In this document: positions 1 through 7,746 of the stretch, piece after piece
Layout of the letters: every line of letters begins with the position of its first letter
Numbering within the stretch: position 1 is the stretch's first letter
NCBI GenBank assembly: GCA_021295955.1
Contig: JAGWBJ010000002.1
Span: forward strand, 62,001-126,000
Origin: Dehalococcoidia bacterium
Lineage (GTDB): Bacteria > Chloroflexota > Dehalococcoidia > Lucifugimonadales > JAGWBF01
DNA: 64,000 bases
Direction of reading: 5' to 3'
The notes under the pieces: generated by a model
What the model saw: only the letters and a program-made list of their open reading frames with translations
The model's database searches: none
What the model was told of the DNA's origin: nothing
Position numbers and translations under genes: made by a program

Positions 1-404
1 CGGGGATACACACTCACGTACAACGTCCAGGCAGCGACCCCGGCAACCACCGCGGCGAAGACGACGTTTACGAAGATGTTGTTGACGTCGAATCGGGTGT
101 AGAGGACGTCAGAAGACCTCAGGTAGAAGACCCCGTAGGCGCCCAGGGCGGCGGCGGCGCCGTAGTACAGGTCAAAGAACCAAACGGTGCTGTAGACGAG
201 GGTGAAACCCATGGCCACCAGGGCGTATACAGCGCCCACGGACAGGCCGTTAAAAGCGAACTGCAGCGCCTGGTCGCCGGACTGGCTGATCTTCCAGGCG
301 ATGTAGCCTACGAGTACAACGGTCAGCACCGCTGCCAGAACCCGGGTGCCGGAGGCCTGAAAGATCCCCGACGCCAGGCCTTGGCTATCACGGTGTCCGA
401 GCAA
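1..404 (-). CDS. Branched-chain amino-acid ABC transporter permease (LivH-like), partial
   Basis: This is the N-terminal part of an inner-membrane permease; the gene runs off the left edge. Reading the minus strand from a TTG at 404 gives an open frame to position 1. It contains the stretch NGLSVGAVYALVAMGFTLVY, the typical first part of LivH-type permeases, followed by further hydrophobic segments. An in-frame TGA lies about 20 nt upstream, so the protein must start near here. There is no in-frame ATG; TTG at 404 behind a G-rich stretch is my choice, and a later start is possible. It lies 36 bp downstream of the binding-protein gene and is probably co-transcribed with it. Family known: LivH/LivM permeases pair with LivF/LivG ATPases, which would lie further left outside the window. 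The substrate may be amino acids or other small organic acids or amides. Confidence 0.8.
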   Translation of the reverse strand, partial: MLGHRDSQGLASGIFQASGTRVLAAVLTVVLVGYIAWKISQSGDQALQFAFNGLSVGAVYALVAMGFTLVYSTVWFFDLYYGAAAALGAYGVFYLRSSDVLYTRFDVNNIFVNVVFAAVVAGVAAWTLYVSVYP

Positions 405-440
405 ATGACCCCCCAGCCCGGGACTTCAGCCGGTTGGAGC

Positions 441-1673
441 CTACTCCGTCGGAGCCCCGCCCAAGACCTTGTAACCCTGGTTGTCCTCGGTCCTCTCGGC
501 CAGGGGCAGGACCTGCACGACCACGTTGGAGAGGCCTACCACCTCGCCCATCTCGTCGAAGCCGTAGTCCACTCCGATGCTGCCGCTCCAGGTTATATCG
601 TACATGCAGTCCTTGAAGCCGTCGGCGTCCTGGTCGTCACCGGTCTGCTTCAGGCACTCGGCGGCAATGTAAACGTCGTCGTAGGCCGAGCCCAGGTACC
701 AGGGCAGCGTGACGTAGTCGTAGCGGGCCTTGAAGTTGGCAAGGACCTGCTGGGCCTTGTCGTTGGCCGGGTCCAGGTCGGCGGTGATGGCCTTCAGACC
801 GGTGGCGGCCTCGCCAGCCACTTCCAGGGCCGTGGCCCCGACGGGGACGACCTCGGAGTAGAGGGGCCCCTCGTATCCCAGCTCACGGATCTGCTTGACG
901 ATGGTGCCACCCGAGAACTCTGCCTGGGCGGCGATGTGGATCCCGTCGGGGTTCTCGTTCAGCAGCTTGGTTAGCTGGCTTCTGAAGTCGGTGACGTCGG
1001 AGGCGTACCGCTCCTCGCCCACCAGACTGCCGCCGAGCTTCTGGAACTGCTCCACCGTGGTCCGGCGCACGCCCTCGGCGTAGTCGGTGGCCTCGGTGAT
1101 GGTGGCCAAGGTGCGGATGCCGTCGGCCCAGAGGACGTTGCCTGTGTCGACGCCGAGCTGGGCGTCGCTCATCGAGGTCCGGAAGATGTAGTCCCCGGCG
1201 TTGGCGATGTCCGGGTTGGTGGCCAATCCGGAGAAGAGGATCACGCCGTCCTCCTCGGCCAGGGGCGCCGCGCCGAGCATCGCACCGCTGCAGGAGGTGC
1301 CGAGGATGATCTTGACCTCGTCCACGTCGGTGAGCTTCCTGTAGGCCGTGATCGAGTCCTGCGCGTTGCACTTGGAGTCTTCAACTATCAGCTCCAGCAT
1401 GCGCCCGTCGATGCCGCCCGCGTCGTTGATCTCGTCCACGGCCATCTGCTTGGCCTGGAGAGCCACGTTGCCGTAGGTCTCTCCGGGGCCGGTGAGCGAT
1501 TCCATCACGCCAACTCTGAAGGGCTCCGCCGGCGGGGCCTCCGTGGGAGCCTGCGTGGGTTGCGCTACCGTAGGCGCAACGGTCGCATCTTCGCCATTAC
1601 AGGCCACCGCCACGAGGGCGAGGAGCCCCAGCAACACCAGGGGCACTATCCATTTCGTCGTCAGGATTCGCAT
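441..1673 (-). CDS. ABC transporter substrate-binding lipoprotein (LivK / periplasmic-binding family 6)
   Basis: A 410-residue extracytoplasmic solute receptor for a branched-chain-amino-acid-type ABC importer. The N-terminus is a lipoprotein signal: hydrophobic core at residues 9-24 and lipobox VAVAC with the lipidated Cys at 25. A Thr/Pro/Ala-rich spacer follows. The mature domain begins with FRVGVMESLTGPGETYGN, typical of Peripla_BP_6, and later has the cysteine-bearing ILGTSCSGAM segment. ATG at 1673 sits behind GGAGG. It is followed by the LivH-like gene on the same strand, and a promoter lies just upstream at 1713-1742. The family binds Leu/Ile/Val but also amides, urea and aromatic acids, so the ligand cannot be assigned from sequence. 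Confidence 0.9.
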   Translation of the reverse strand: MRILTTKWIVPLVLLGLLALVAVACNGEDATVAPTVAQPTQAPTEAPPAEPFRVGVMESLTGPGETYGNVALQAKQMAVDEINDAGGIDGRMLELIVEDSKCNAQDSITAYRKLTDVDEVKIILGTSCSGAMLGAAPLAEEDGVILFSGLATNPDIANAGDYIFRTSMSDAQLGVDTGNVLWADGIRTLATITEATDYAEGVRRTTVEQFQKLGGSLVGEERYASDVTDFRSQLTKLLNENPDGIHIAAQAEFSGGTIVKQIRELGYEGPLYSEVVPVGATALEVAGEAATGLKAITADLDPANDKAQQVLANFKARYDYVTLPWYLGSAYDDVYIAAECLKQTGDDQDADGFKDCMYDITWSGSIGVDYGFDEMGEVVGLSNVVVQVLPLAERTEDNQGYKVLGGAPTE

Positions 1674-1712
1674 GACGCCATCCTCCTACGGAACACCAGC
1701 TTGATAGTAGCT

Positions 1713-1742
1713 AGTATATTGTATGGCGTTCCTGGCCTTCAA
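1713..1742 (-). promoter_or_regulatory. Putative promoter of the LivK-LivH unit
   Basis: On the minus strand TTGAAG (1742-1737), an 18-bp spacer and TATACT (1718-1713) form a sigma70-like promoter about 40 bp before the ATG at 1673. An overlapping TACAAT (1723-1718) could be an alternative -10. Confidence 0.5.
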
Positions 1743-1745
1743 GGG

Positions 1746-2741
1746 TCATGCTATCTGAGGCATGACCTCATTTACCAGGCGGCCGAAGAGACGGTCCTTG
1801 TCCGGCAGGGATGTATAGAAGAACAGCCTGTCCGCCCCCAGGCCCTCCAGTCTCTTTATCTCCGCGACGCACTCCTCGGGAGTGCCGGCTATGGCCAGAC
1901 GCCGCGCCAGGTAGTCGGTGATGCCCAGCTCGTCGGTCAGGCCCACGTTGCCGAAGTGCTGGATGGGCTTGTACCGCCGGGCCAGCTCCCCCGCCTGCTC
2001 GGCATACTCGGCCGGCACGGCCTTGCCTTCGAGGCCGTAGCGAAAGATGATGTGTCCCGAGCTGGCCAGGTTGGCCTTGATGGCGTCTATTGCCGCCTCC
2101 CGGCTGTCGTCCACGTTGAACTGGACCATCCACCACACGTCTATGTCGTCGAGGCTCCGTCCGGCCTCCCGCGCCCCCTCCTCCAGGTACCCCCTGGCAA
2201 TGGAGACCTCCTCCTCCTGGAGCCCGAAGCACACCCACACTATGTCGGCCAGCCGCCCGGCCATACGCATGGCGCGGGGCCCGGAGACGGCCATGCCGAT
2301 GGGAATGCGCCGCTTGACCCACGTCAGGTAGCAGTCCTTGCCCTGCCACGTGGAGGACCCGTCCTGATGGAGCTCCCGGACGGTGTGGATGAACCGCTCC
2401 AGGCCCGCCAGCGTGGCGGGACGCAGCCCGGCGTTGTAGACCGTCGAGTCCCCGGTGCCGACGCCCAGGAAGGCGCGGCCCGGGCCAACGTCGTCCACCG
2501 TGGCTATGGCCGCGGCGGTGACCGCCGGGTGGCGGGTGATGGGGTTCGTTATCCAGGTGCCGACCTGGGCGTTGCTGGAGTGCTCGGCCGCCAGGGCGCA
2601 ACGGATGAACTGCTCGTGGTACAGGGCCTGGGAGTCGCCGCAGCCGATCATGGCCACTCCCGCCTCGTCCAGCATGCGCACCTGTCGGGTGTACTCGGCC
2701 ACGTCGGTGCTGACGATGGCCAGGCCCATCTTCACTGCCAT
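1746..2741 (-). CDS. LLM-class flavin/F420-dependent oxidoreductase
   Basis: A 331-residue luciferase-like TIM-barrel enzyme of the bacterial luciferase/F420 reductase superfamily. The N-terminus MKMGLAIVSTDVAEYTRQVR and the segments TWITNPITRHPAV, GRAFLGVGTGDS and VSGPRAMRMAGRLAD match the conserved strands of LLM oxidoreductases. The non-prolyl cis-peptide region and the flavin phosphate-binding GxGTGDS loop are recognisable. Such enzymes use FMN or F420 for hydride transfer or monooxygenation. ATG at 2741 has a short AGGAGGTCG-type ribosome site upstream. A promoter at 2835-2863 suggests it is transcribed alone. It is one of five LLM enzymes in the window; the substrate is unknown. Confidence 0.85.
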   Translation of the reverse strand: MAVKMGLAIVSTDVAEYTRQVRMLDEAGVAMIGCGDSQALYHEQFIRCALAAEHSSNAQVGTWITNPITRHPAVTAAAIATVDDVGPGRAFLGVGTGDSTVYNAGLRPATLAGLERFIHTVRELHQDGSSTWQGKDCYLTWVKRRIPIGMAVSGPRAMRMAGRLADIVWVCFGLQEEEVSIARGYLEEGAREAGRSLDDIDVWWMVQFNVDDSREAAIDAIKANLASSGHIIFRYGLEGKAVPAEYAEQAGELARRYKPIQHFGNVGLTDELGITDYLARRLAIAGTPEECVAEIKRLEGLGADRLFFYTSLPDKDRLFGRLVNEVMPQIA

Positions 2742-2834
2742 GAATACGACCTCCTACACGAATCAACCATGCCGGCCGCCGGCGCCACCATAGACGAAAC
2801 GGTTGCGGCCCTGCATTCCTCCCCGGCAACGGCG

Positions 2835-2863
2835 AGTGTATTGGGCGTCCAGGTGGCTGTCAA
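2835..2863 (-). promoter_or_regulatory. Putative promoter of the LLM oxidoreductase at 1746-2741
   Basis: Minus-strand TTGACA (2863-2858), 17-bp spacer, TACACT (2840-2835). It lies about 95 bp before the start codon in the gap between two minus-strand genes. Confidence 0.55.
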
Positions 2864-2883
2864 CGGAGGGGCGGAATGCAGGG

Positions 2884-4032
2884 CTAGGCGAACCGCTCGG
2901 GCCTGTAGTGGTCCAAGATTTCGACTCGCGCACCGTCGACGATCTCCATCGCCGCCAGCTCCCCGATCACGGGGGCCAGGGTGACGCCGCTGTGGGTCAC
3001 GGCTACGTACAGGTTGGGCACCGATGGAGCGAACCCCAGGACAGGGTACCCGTCCAGGGGCATGGGCCGGTATCCCACGGGCACCGGGTCAGCCATGGCG
3101 CCGGACAGTCCCGGCAGGTAGCATACGGCCCGGGCCAGCAGGTCGTCGGCGTGGCATTTCGAATCGTCCCGCCGCAGGCTCTCCTGGGTGCCCTCCCCGA
3201 TCTGGACGGAGCCGTCGGAGGTCTGCCGGAAGTGGACCTCGTCCTGGGCGGAGTCCAGGGGAGGCGCGTAGACCACCTGAAGCTTGTGCATCAGCCTGGG
3301 CACGGGAGAGGTGCGGACCACCACGCCCGGACTCACCTGCTGGGGGACGTCCACCCCCGCCGTGGAAGCCAGGTCCGTCGTGCCGGTGCCCGCCGCTAGG
3401 ACGACCACGTCGCAGGGGACCTCGCCCAGGGGAGTCACCAGTGACTCCACCCTCCGGACTCCCTTCTCTCCCCGGACCGACGATAGGGCGGAGACGCGGG
3501 CACCGGGGAGGATCGATGCGCCCCTTTCCCGTAGCCGCAGCATGCACGCATCCACGACCCTCTGGGGCTCCACCTGCCCGTCGATGGGGCTGAGCTCCGC
3601 TGCGACGACGGGCCCCGTGGACAGGGACGGCTCCAGGTCCGCCAGCTCTCGGGGCCCCACCAGCCTGGTCGGGTAGCCCCAGCGTTGGGCCCTCTGGACC
3701 CACTCCTCCAGCAGTCGGGCCCTCTCGGTGGTGGCTTCCCAGCTCACCTTTCCGCCCCAACGAAGGCCCACGTCCACACCCAGTCCCAGGGCGAACCTGT
3801 CCCACATCTCCATGGAACGGCGGTTGAAGTCGTGATAGTAGGACGGCCCCTTGGCGCCGGCGTTGATCCAGGCGAAGGAGTGGCTGGAGGCCCCGGAGCC
3901 GGGAGCGGCCCCGTCCACTACCGTAACCCGCACACCCCTGCCTGCCAGGTGGTAGGCGATGGATGCGCCGACGATGCCGGCGCCCACCACGACCACGCCC
4001 CGCTCTTCGTCCCTGCGCGCCTGGACTGCCAC
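2884..4032 (-). CDS. FAD-dependent oxidoreductase, DAO family (glycine/D-amino-acid oxidase type)
   Basis: A 382-residue flavoenzyme of the DAO superfamily, which oxidises C-N bonds of amino acids or N-methyl amines. I start it at GTG 4032, 7 nt after GGGAGGAG; the open frame extends further upstream but that part is low in protein-like character. Residues 10-45 hold the Rossmann FAD motif VVVVGAGIVGASIAYHLAGRG ending in an acidic residue, followed by SSHSFAWINAGAKG, typical of glycine-oxidase-like enzymes. The C-terminal segment LDGYPVLGFAPSVPNLYVAV and a later THSGVTLAP complete the FAD fold. It is divergent from the peptidase-fold pair at 4240. A weak promoter lies at 4127-4155. The substrate could be sarcosine, glycine or a D-amino acid. 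Confidence 0.85.
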   Translation of the reverse strand: MAVQARRDEERGVVVVGAGIVGASIAYHLAGRGVRVTVVDGAAPGSGASSHSFAWINAGAKGPSYYHDFNRRSMEMWDRFALGLGVDVGLRWGGKVSWEATTERARLLEEWVQRAQRWGYPTRLVGPRELADLEPSLSTGPVVAAELSPIDGQVEPQRVVDACMLRLRERGASILPGARVSALSSVRGEKGVRRVESLVTPLGEVPCDVVVLAAGTGTTDLASTAGVDVPQQVSPGVVVRTSPVPRLMHKLQVVYAPPLDSAQDEVHFRQTSDGSVQIGEGTQESLRRDDSKCHADDLLARAVCYLPGLSGAMADPVPVGYRPMPLDGYPVLGFAPSVPNLYVAVTHSGVTLAPVIGELAAMEIVDGARVEILDHYRPERFA

Positions 4033-4126
4033 GGTCTCCTCCCGGCCCTCGGTCGCCTCCCGCCCTCGGTCGCCTCGGCCACGGTTTCCTCTTGGCCACG
4101 GGCTCCTCCCGAAGGAGGTCCGTACA

Positions 4127-4155
4127 ATCCTAACCACGACGGGATGCCGCGGCAA
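4127..4155 (-). promoter_or_regulatory. Possible promoter of the DAO-family gene
   Basis: Minus-strand TTGCCG (4155-4150), 17-bp spacer, TAGGAT (4132-4127). Weaker than the other promoters in the window, but correctly placed about 95 bp before GTG 4032. Confidence 0.3.
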
Positions 4156-4176
4156 CCCCGACGGGGCCCGCGCGTG

Positions 4177-4206
4177 TTGACCGGGCCTTCCGGCGGCTAA
4201 TATACT
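4177..4206 (+). promoter_or_regulatory. Promoter of the peptidase-fold gene pair
   Basis: TTGACC (4177-4182), 18-bp spacer, TATACT (4201-4206). It lies 33 bp before the GTG at 4240, which has GAGGAG at 4229-4234. Confidence 0.6.
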
Positions 4207-4239
4207 GCCCAAGTCGAAAAGGGACACCGAGGAGGCAGC

Positions 4240-5694
4240 GTGCGTGTAGGAGCGGGCCTGGAGGCCGTCCGAGGGTATCTGGAGGACAACAAGTCCCGCC
4301 ACGTCCAGCGGATCCAGCGGGCCATACGGCAGCCCAGCGTCTCCACCGAGGACCTGGGGGTGGTGGAGTGCGCCGATCTGCTGGCGGAGCTGCACCGGGA
4401 GGCGGGCCTGCAGGAGGTTGAGGTGGTCCCCACCACCGGGCTGCCCGGCCTGTGGGCCTACCACGACGCCGGCGCTGCCAAGACCATCGCCGTCTATGGC
4501 AATTTCGATACCCGCCCGGTGCTACCCAACGAGGTGTGGGAGCACCCGCCCTACGGCGGCGACATCACCTCCACGTCCGGCTACTCCAGCGTGCTGGTGG
4601 GCCGCGGGGCCTACTCCTACAAGGGGCCCTACGTGGCCTGGCTCAACGCTCTGGAAGCCCTCCTGGCCGTCGAGGGTTCCCTGCCGGTTAACGTGATGGT
4701 CCTACTGGAAGGGGACGAGATCCTAGGCAGCCCCAACTACCGGGAGATGTTCGCCCGGTACAGGGACCGGCTGGCCTTGGCCGACGCCAGTCTCAGCCCC
4801 GGGGCATCCCAGGACGCCTCGGGGAAGGTGACCATGAACCTGGGTTACAAGGGCATGATCTACGTGGACCTGGTCGCCAGCGGCGCCTCATGGGGGCGGG
4901 GGCCCCAGGGCGGGCCCCTCCACGGCATGACCAAGTCGGTGGTGGACAGCCCCGTGTGGAGGCTGGTGCACGCCCTGGGGAGCCTCACCGAGCCCGACGG
5001 CAACCGGGTGGCCGTCCAGGGGTTCTACGACGACCTGACGCCCCCCACGACAGAGGAGCGCCGGTGGATAGAGGAGTACAAGGCCTCCCTGGGTGCCGAC
5101 GGCTGGAAGAAGGTGCTCCCGGGAGTGGGCGCCGCACCCGTTCCCGCCGGCGACCTGTCCGACGAGGAGACAATAGCCAACTACTTCTACGGCCCCAGCC
5201 TTAACATCAACGGGCTCGTGGGAGGGTTCACGGGCCCCGGCACCCTCCCCTTCAGCCTGCCCCACCAGGCGTCGGCACGCTTCGACATCCGCGTCCCCAG
5301 GGGCTACGGGGCCGACAGGACGGTGCGGCTTATCCGCGATCACCTGGACGCCAGGGGATACGGCGACGTGGAGATGAGGGTGATGGGGGCCTTCGACCCG
5401 TCCACCGCCGACCGGGAGTCGGAGCTGGTCCGCTCCCTGGAACGCGCCTTCCGGGAGATGGAGGTCCCCCTGGTCACGGCGCCCTGCAGTGGGGGCGGGG
5501 GGCCCTGGTCCATGTGCAACACGGAGCTGGGCATGCCGGTGATACGCAGCGTGGGAGTAGGCGGAGGGGGCGGCACCGGCGGGGCCAACGAGTACATGGT
5601 GATCGAAGGCACCGACACCGTCGGCGGCCTGGTGGAGTGCGAGCTGTCTCACGTCCACATGCTCAAGTCCTACGCTAGGGGGATGGACAGATGA
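4240..5694 (+). CDS. M20-family peptidase-fold protein with substituted metal ligands
   Basis: A 484-residue protein with the overall M20/CNDP dipeptidase layout: an N-terminal catalytic domain, an inserted dimerisation (lid) domain from about 200 to 380, and a return to the catalytic fold. Start GTG 4240 follows GAGGAG. Where active family members have a metal-binding His in the HxD motif, this protein has Asn88 (YGNFDTRP; Asp90 is kept). The bridging Asp of the GRGxxDxKG motif is Ser126 (GRGAYSYKG). The EGxEE pair is EGDEI, keeping Glu160 but with Ile161 at the metal position. The C-terminal HxxNE motif reads GGANE. Asp182 seems kept. It may therefore bind or chaperone a peptide or amide rather than hydrolyse it with the usual two zinc ions. 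Its stop overlaps the next gene's start (ATGA), so the two are translationally coupled. Confidence 0.85.
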   Translation: MRVGAGLEAVRGYLEDNKSRHVQRIQRAIRQPSVSTEDLGVVECADLLAELHREAGLQEVEVVPTTGLPGLWAYHDAGAAKTIAVYGNFDTRPVLPNEVWEHPPYGGDITSTSGYSSVLVGRGAYSYKGPYVAWLNALEALLAVEGSLPVNVMVLLEGDEILGSPNYREMFARYRDRLALADASLSPGASQDASGKVTMNLGYKGMIYVDLVASGASWGRGPQGGPLHGMTKSVVDSPVWRLVHALGSLTEPDGNRVAVQGFYDDLTPPTTEERRWIEEYKASLGADGWKKVLPGVGAAPVPAGDLSDEETIANYFYGPSLNINGLVGGFTGPGTLPFSLPHQASARFDIRVPRGYGADRTVRLIRDHLDARGYGDVEMRVMGAFDPSTADRESELVRSLERAFREMEVPLVTAPCSGGGGPWSMCNTELGMPVIRSVGVGGGGGTGGANEYMVIEGTDTVGGLVECELSHVHMLKSYARGMDR

Positions 5695-7658
5695 ACCGTC
5701 GCGAGCTGGTACGCCTGATAGAGGCCGAATTCGACGAGGACCGGGGCATCGAAGAGGCGACCCGCCTGACCCGCTTCTACCGCTCCCCCGGCGCGTCGGG
5801 CTACCACCGGGCCTCGGACTACACCGCGGGCCTCCTGCGCGACGCGGGCATGGACCGCGTGTGGGTGGAGCGGTTCCCCCTGGACGGAGAGACGCGGTAC
5901 CTGGGACAGCCCATGCCCATGGCCTGGGAGCCCATCAGCGCCGAGCTTCGACTGGGGTCCCCCGAGGGGGAGCTTATGGTCTCCTACGAGGACGCGTATT
6001 CCTGCCTGCCCTGGTGGTGCCAGCCCACCCCCGACGGCGGCGTCACGATAGAGCTGGTGGACGTGGGGACAGGGGAGCGGCCCGAGGACTACCAGAGGAG
6101 GGACGTGAAGGGGAAGGCGGTGCTGGTCCGGTCGAACCCCCGGCCCGGCGGCTTTGCCCACGCCGCGACCCTGGCCATGGAGGCCGGCGCGGCAGGGGTC
6201 ATCACCGACTATCTGCTCTACGAGACCGAGCCCTTCCGCACCCGCGAGTCCCTGCCCGACGCCGTCCAGCTACTCCGCATGCCGTCCCAGCAGCACAACT
6301 CCGCCTGGTCCCTGGCCGTGGACTACCACGCGGGGGAGAAGCTGGCCGCGGTGGCCGCCAGCGACGATCCGAGAGTGTACGTCGACATCCGGTGCCGCAA
6401 CTTCAAGGGAGAGGCCCAGAACCTGCTGGCCGACATATCGGGCACCGACAAGGCCGACGAGTACGTGATGTTCGTGTGCCATGCCACGGCAGGCACCCGC
6501 CCCGGGGCCAACTGCGCCTCGGGTCCGGCTATGCTGGCGGCCATGGCGCGGGTCATGTCCGGGCTCATCTCCAGCGGCCGGGTGCCCAGGCCCAGGCGCA
6601 CCATCCGGTTCCTGGTCAACGTGGAGGGCCACGGGAGCAAGCACTACATCCACAACCACCGGGGGGAGATCGACAAGACCATCGCCTGCATAGCCCTGGA
6701 CAGCGTGGCCCACGACCAGCAGAAGTGCAAGTCGGCCCTCCTGTACTACCACTCGCCCGACTCGCTGCCCACTTTCATCAACGACTACTTCGTCGGCGTG
6801 ATGAACGACACGCCCCGGGAGACCCGATGGGTGTTCCACACTGCCGACACCGTGCCCTTCGTCAACTTCCTGGACCACCCCTACACGCCCTGGAGCGACA
6901 ACAAGTACTACCCCGTGTTCGGGGTGCCTTCGCCCCTGCTGATGTCGTGGCCGGACCTGTACTTTCACACCCAGCTCCTGACCGCCGACAACCTGGACCC
7001 GGCGGTGTTCCGCCGCTGCGGCATCCCCACGGTGCTGGCGGCGTTGGAGCTGGCCAGCGCCGGCCCCGGCGAGGCCCTGGACATCATGCGCGAGGTGGGC
7101 GCGAGAAGCGAGGCGCGGCTGGCACACATGGGGCTGGAGGCGCGGCGGACCGGCGACGCCGGACGCATCAGGCGAAGGATGTCCACGCTGGCGGAGCGGG
7201 ACCGGCGCGCGGTGGAGTCCACCCTGGCCCTGGTCGACGCCCAGGAGCGCGCCGCCCACCCGGAGCTGGACTCCACGAAGGCAGCCCTGCAACAGGCCAT
7301 CGCAGAGCGCCTGGCCGAAGCGACGGCCTGGCTGGGGCACGGCGGCGGCCCCGAGGAGTTCGGCCCCGGGAAGGTTAAGCCCAAGCGCACCGTGGAGAGG
7401 GACCCGGCCACCCTGGCCGGCACCGGCTATTGGGACCTGTACGAGATGGCCGAGGAGATGCAGGCCAGGGACCCGAAGATGAACTACGACTCCCTGCGGA
7501 TTATCGGCGACGAGGTGTGGAACTTCGCAGACGGCGCCCGCACCGTCAACCAGATCGCCGACGCCATCGGCGCCGAGTTCGACTTCGACCTGGAGGCCCG
7601 CCACGTCCTGAAGCTGTACCAGGGCCTGGAGCGGGAGGGGCTGGTCACACTGGGGTAG
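5691..7658 (+). CDS. M28-family peptidase-fold protein with PA domain and C-terminal winged-helix-like region
   Basis: A 655-residue protein sharing ATGA with the preceding gene. Residues about 115-220 look like a protease-associated (PA) domain (DVKGKAVLVRSNPRPGG). Residues 240-455 match the M28 zinc-aminopeptidase fold: CHATAGTRPGANCASG, Glu312, ALDSVAHDQ (Asp337), PWSDNKYY and SWPDLYFHTQLLTADNLDP. Compared with the family pattern, the ANDNASG aspartate is replaced by Cys275 and SDH reads SDN (Asn404). His264, Glu312, Asp337 and His426 are kept. Residues about 560-655 form a helix-rich region with TVNQIADAIG, suggestive of a winged helix. The paired loss of ligands here and in the upstream partner suggests an altered or non-zinc chemistry. 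Neither partner has an obvious signal peptide, so both are probably cytoplasmic. Confidence 0.8.
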   Translation: MNRRELVRLIEAEFDEDRGIEEATRLTRFYRSPGASGYHRASDYTAGLLRDAGMDRVWVERFPLDGETRYLGQPMPMAWEPISAELRLGSPEGELMVSYEDAYSCLPWWCQPTPDGGVTIELVDVGTGERPEDYQRRDVKGKAVLVRSNPRPGGFAHAATLAMEAGAAGVITDYLLYETEPFRTRESLPDAVQLLRMPSQQHNSAWSLAVDYHAGEKLAAVAASDDPRVYVDIRCRNFKGEAQNLLADISGTDKADEYVMFVCHATAGTRPGANCASGPAMLAAMARVMSGLISSGRVPRPRRTIRFLVNVEGHGSKHYIHNHRGEIDKTIACIALDSVAHDQQKCKSALLYYHSPDSLPTFINDYFVGVMNDTPRETRWVFHTADTVPFVNFLDHPYTPWSDNKYYPVFGVPSPLLMSWPDLYFHTQLLTADNLDPAVFRRCGIPTVLAALELASAGPGEALDIMREVGARSEARLAHMGLEARRTGDAGRIRRRMSTLAERDRRAVESTLALVDAQERAAHPELDSTKAALQQAIAERLAEATAWLGHGGGPEEFGPGKVKPKRTVERDPATLAGTGYWDLYEMAEEMQARDPKMNYDSLRIIGDEVWNFADGARTVNQIADAIGAEFDFDLEARHVLKLYQGLEREGLVTLG

Positions 7659-7746
7659 TTACGAGCAGGGTAACGCCTGCTAGCCCTTGTGGGAACACTA
7701 GGATGAGACGAAAAGCAAATATGGTCAGGTCTTGGTTGCCTAATCT

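Noticed and set aside
4033-4464. N-terminal extension of the DAO-family gene to ATG 4464
   Set aside because: The extra 144 residues are not protein-like and overlap the divergent peptidase-fold gene; GTG 4032 has a strong ribosome site and gives the normal FAD-motif start.
7664-7681. AGCAGG/CCTGCT hairpin after the M28-like gene as a terminator
   Set aside because: The stem is only 6 bp and no T-run follows; too weak to call.
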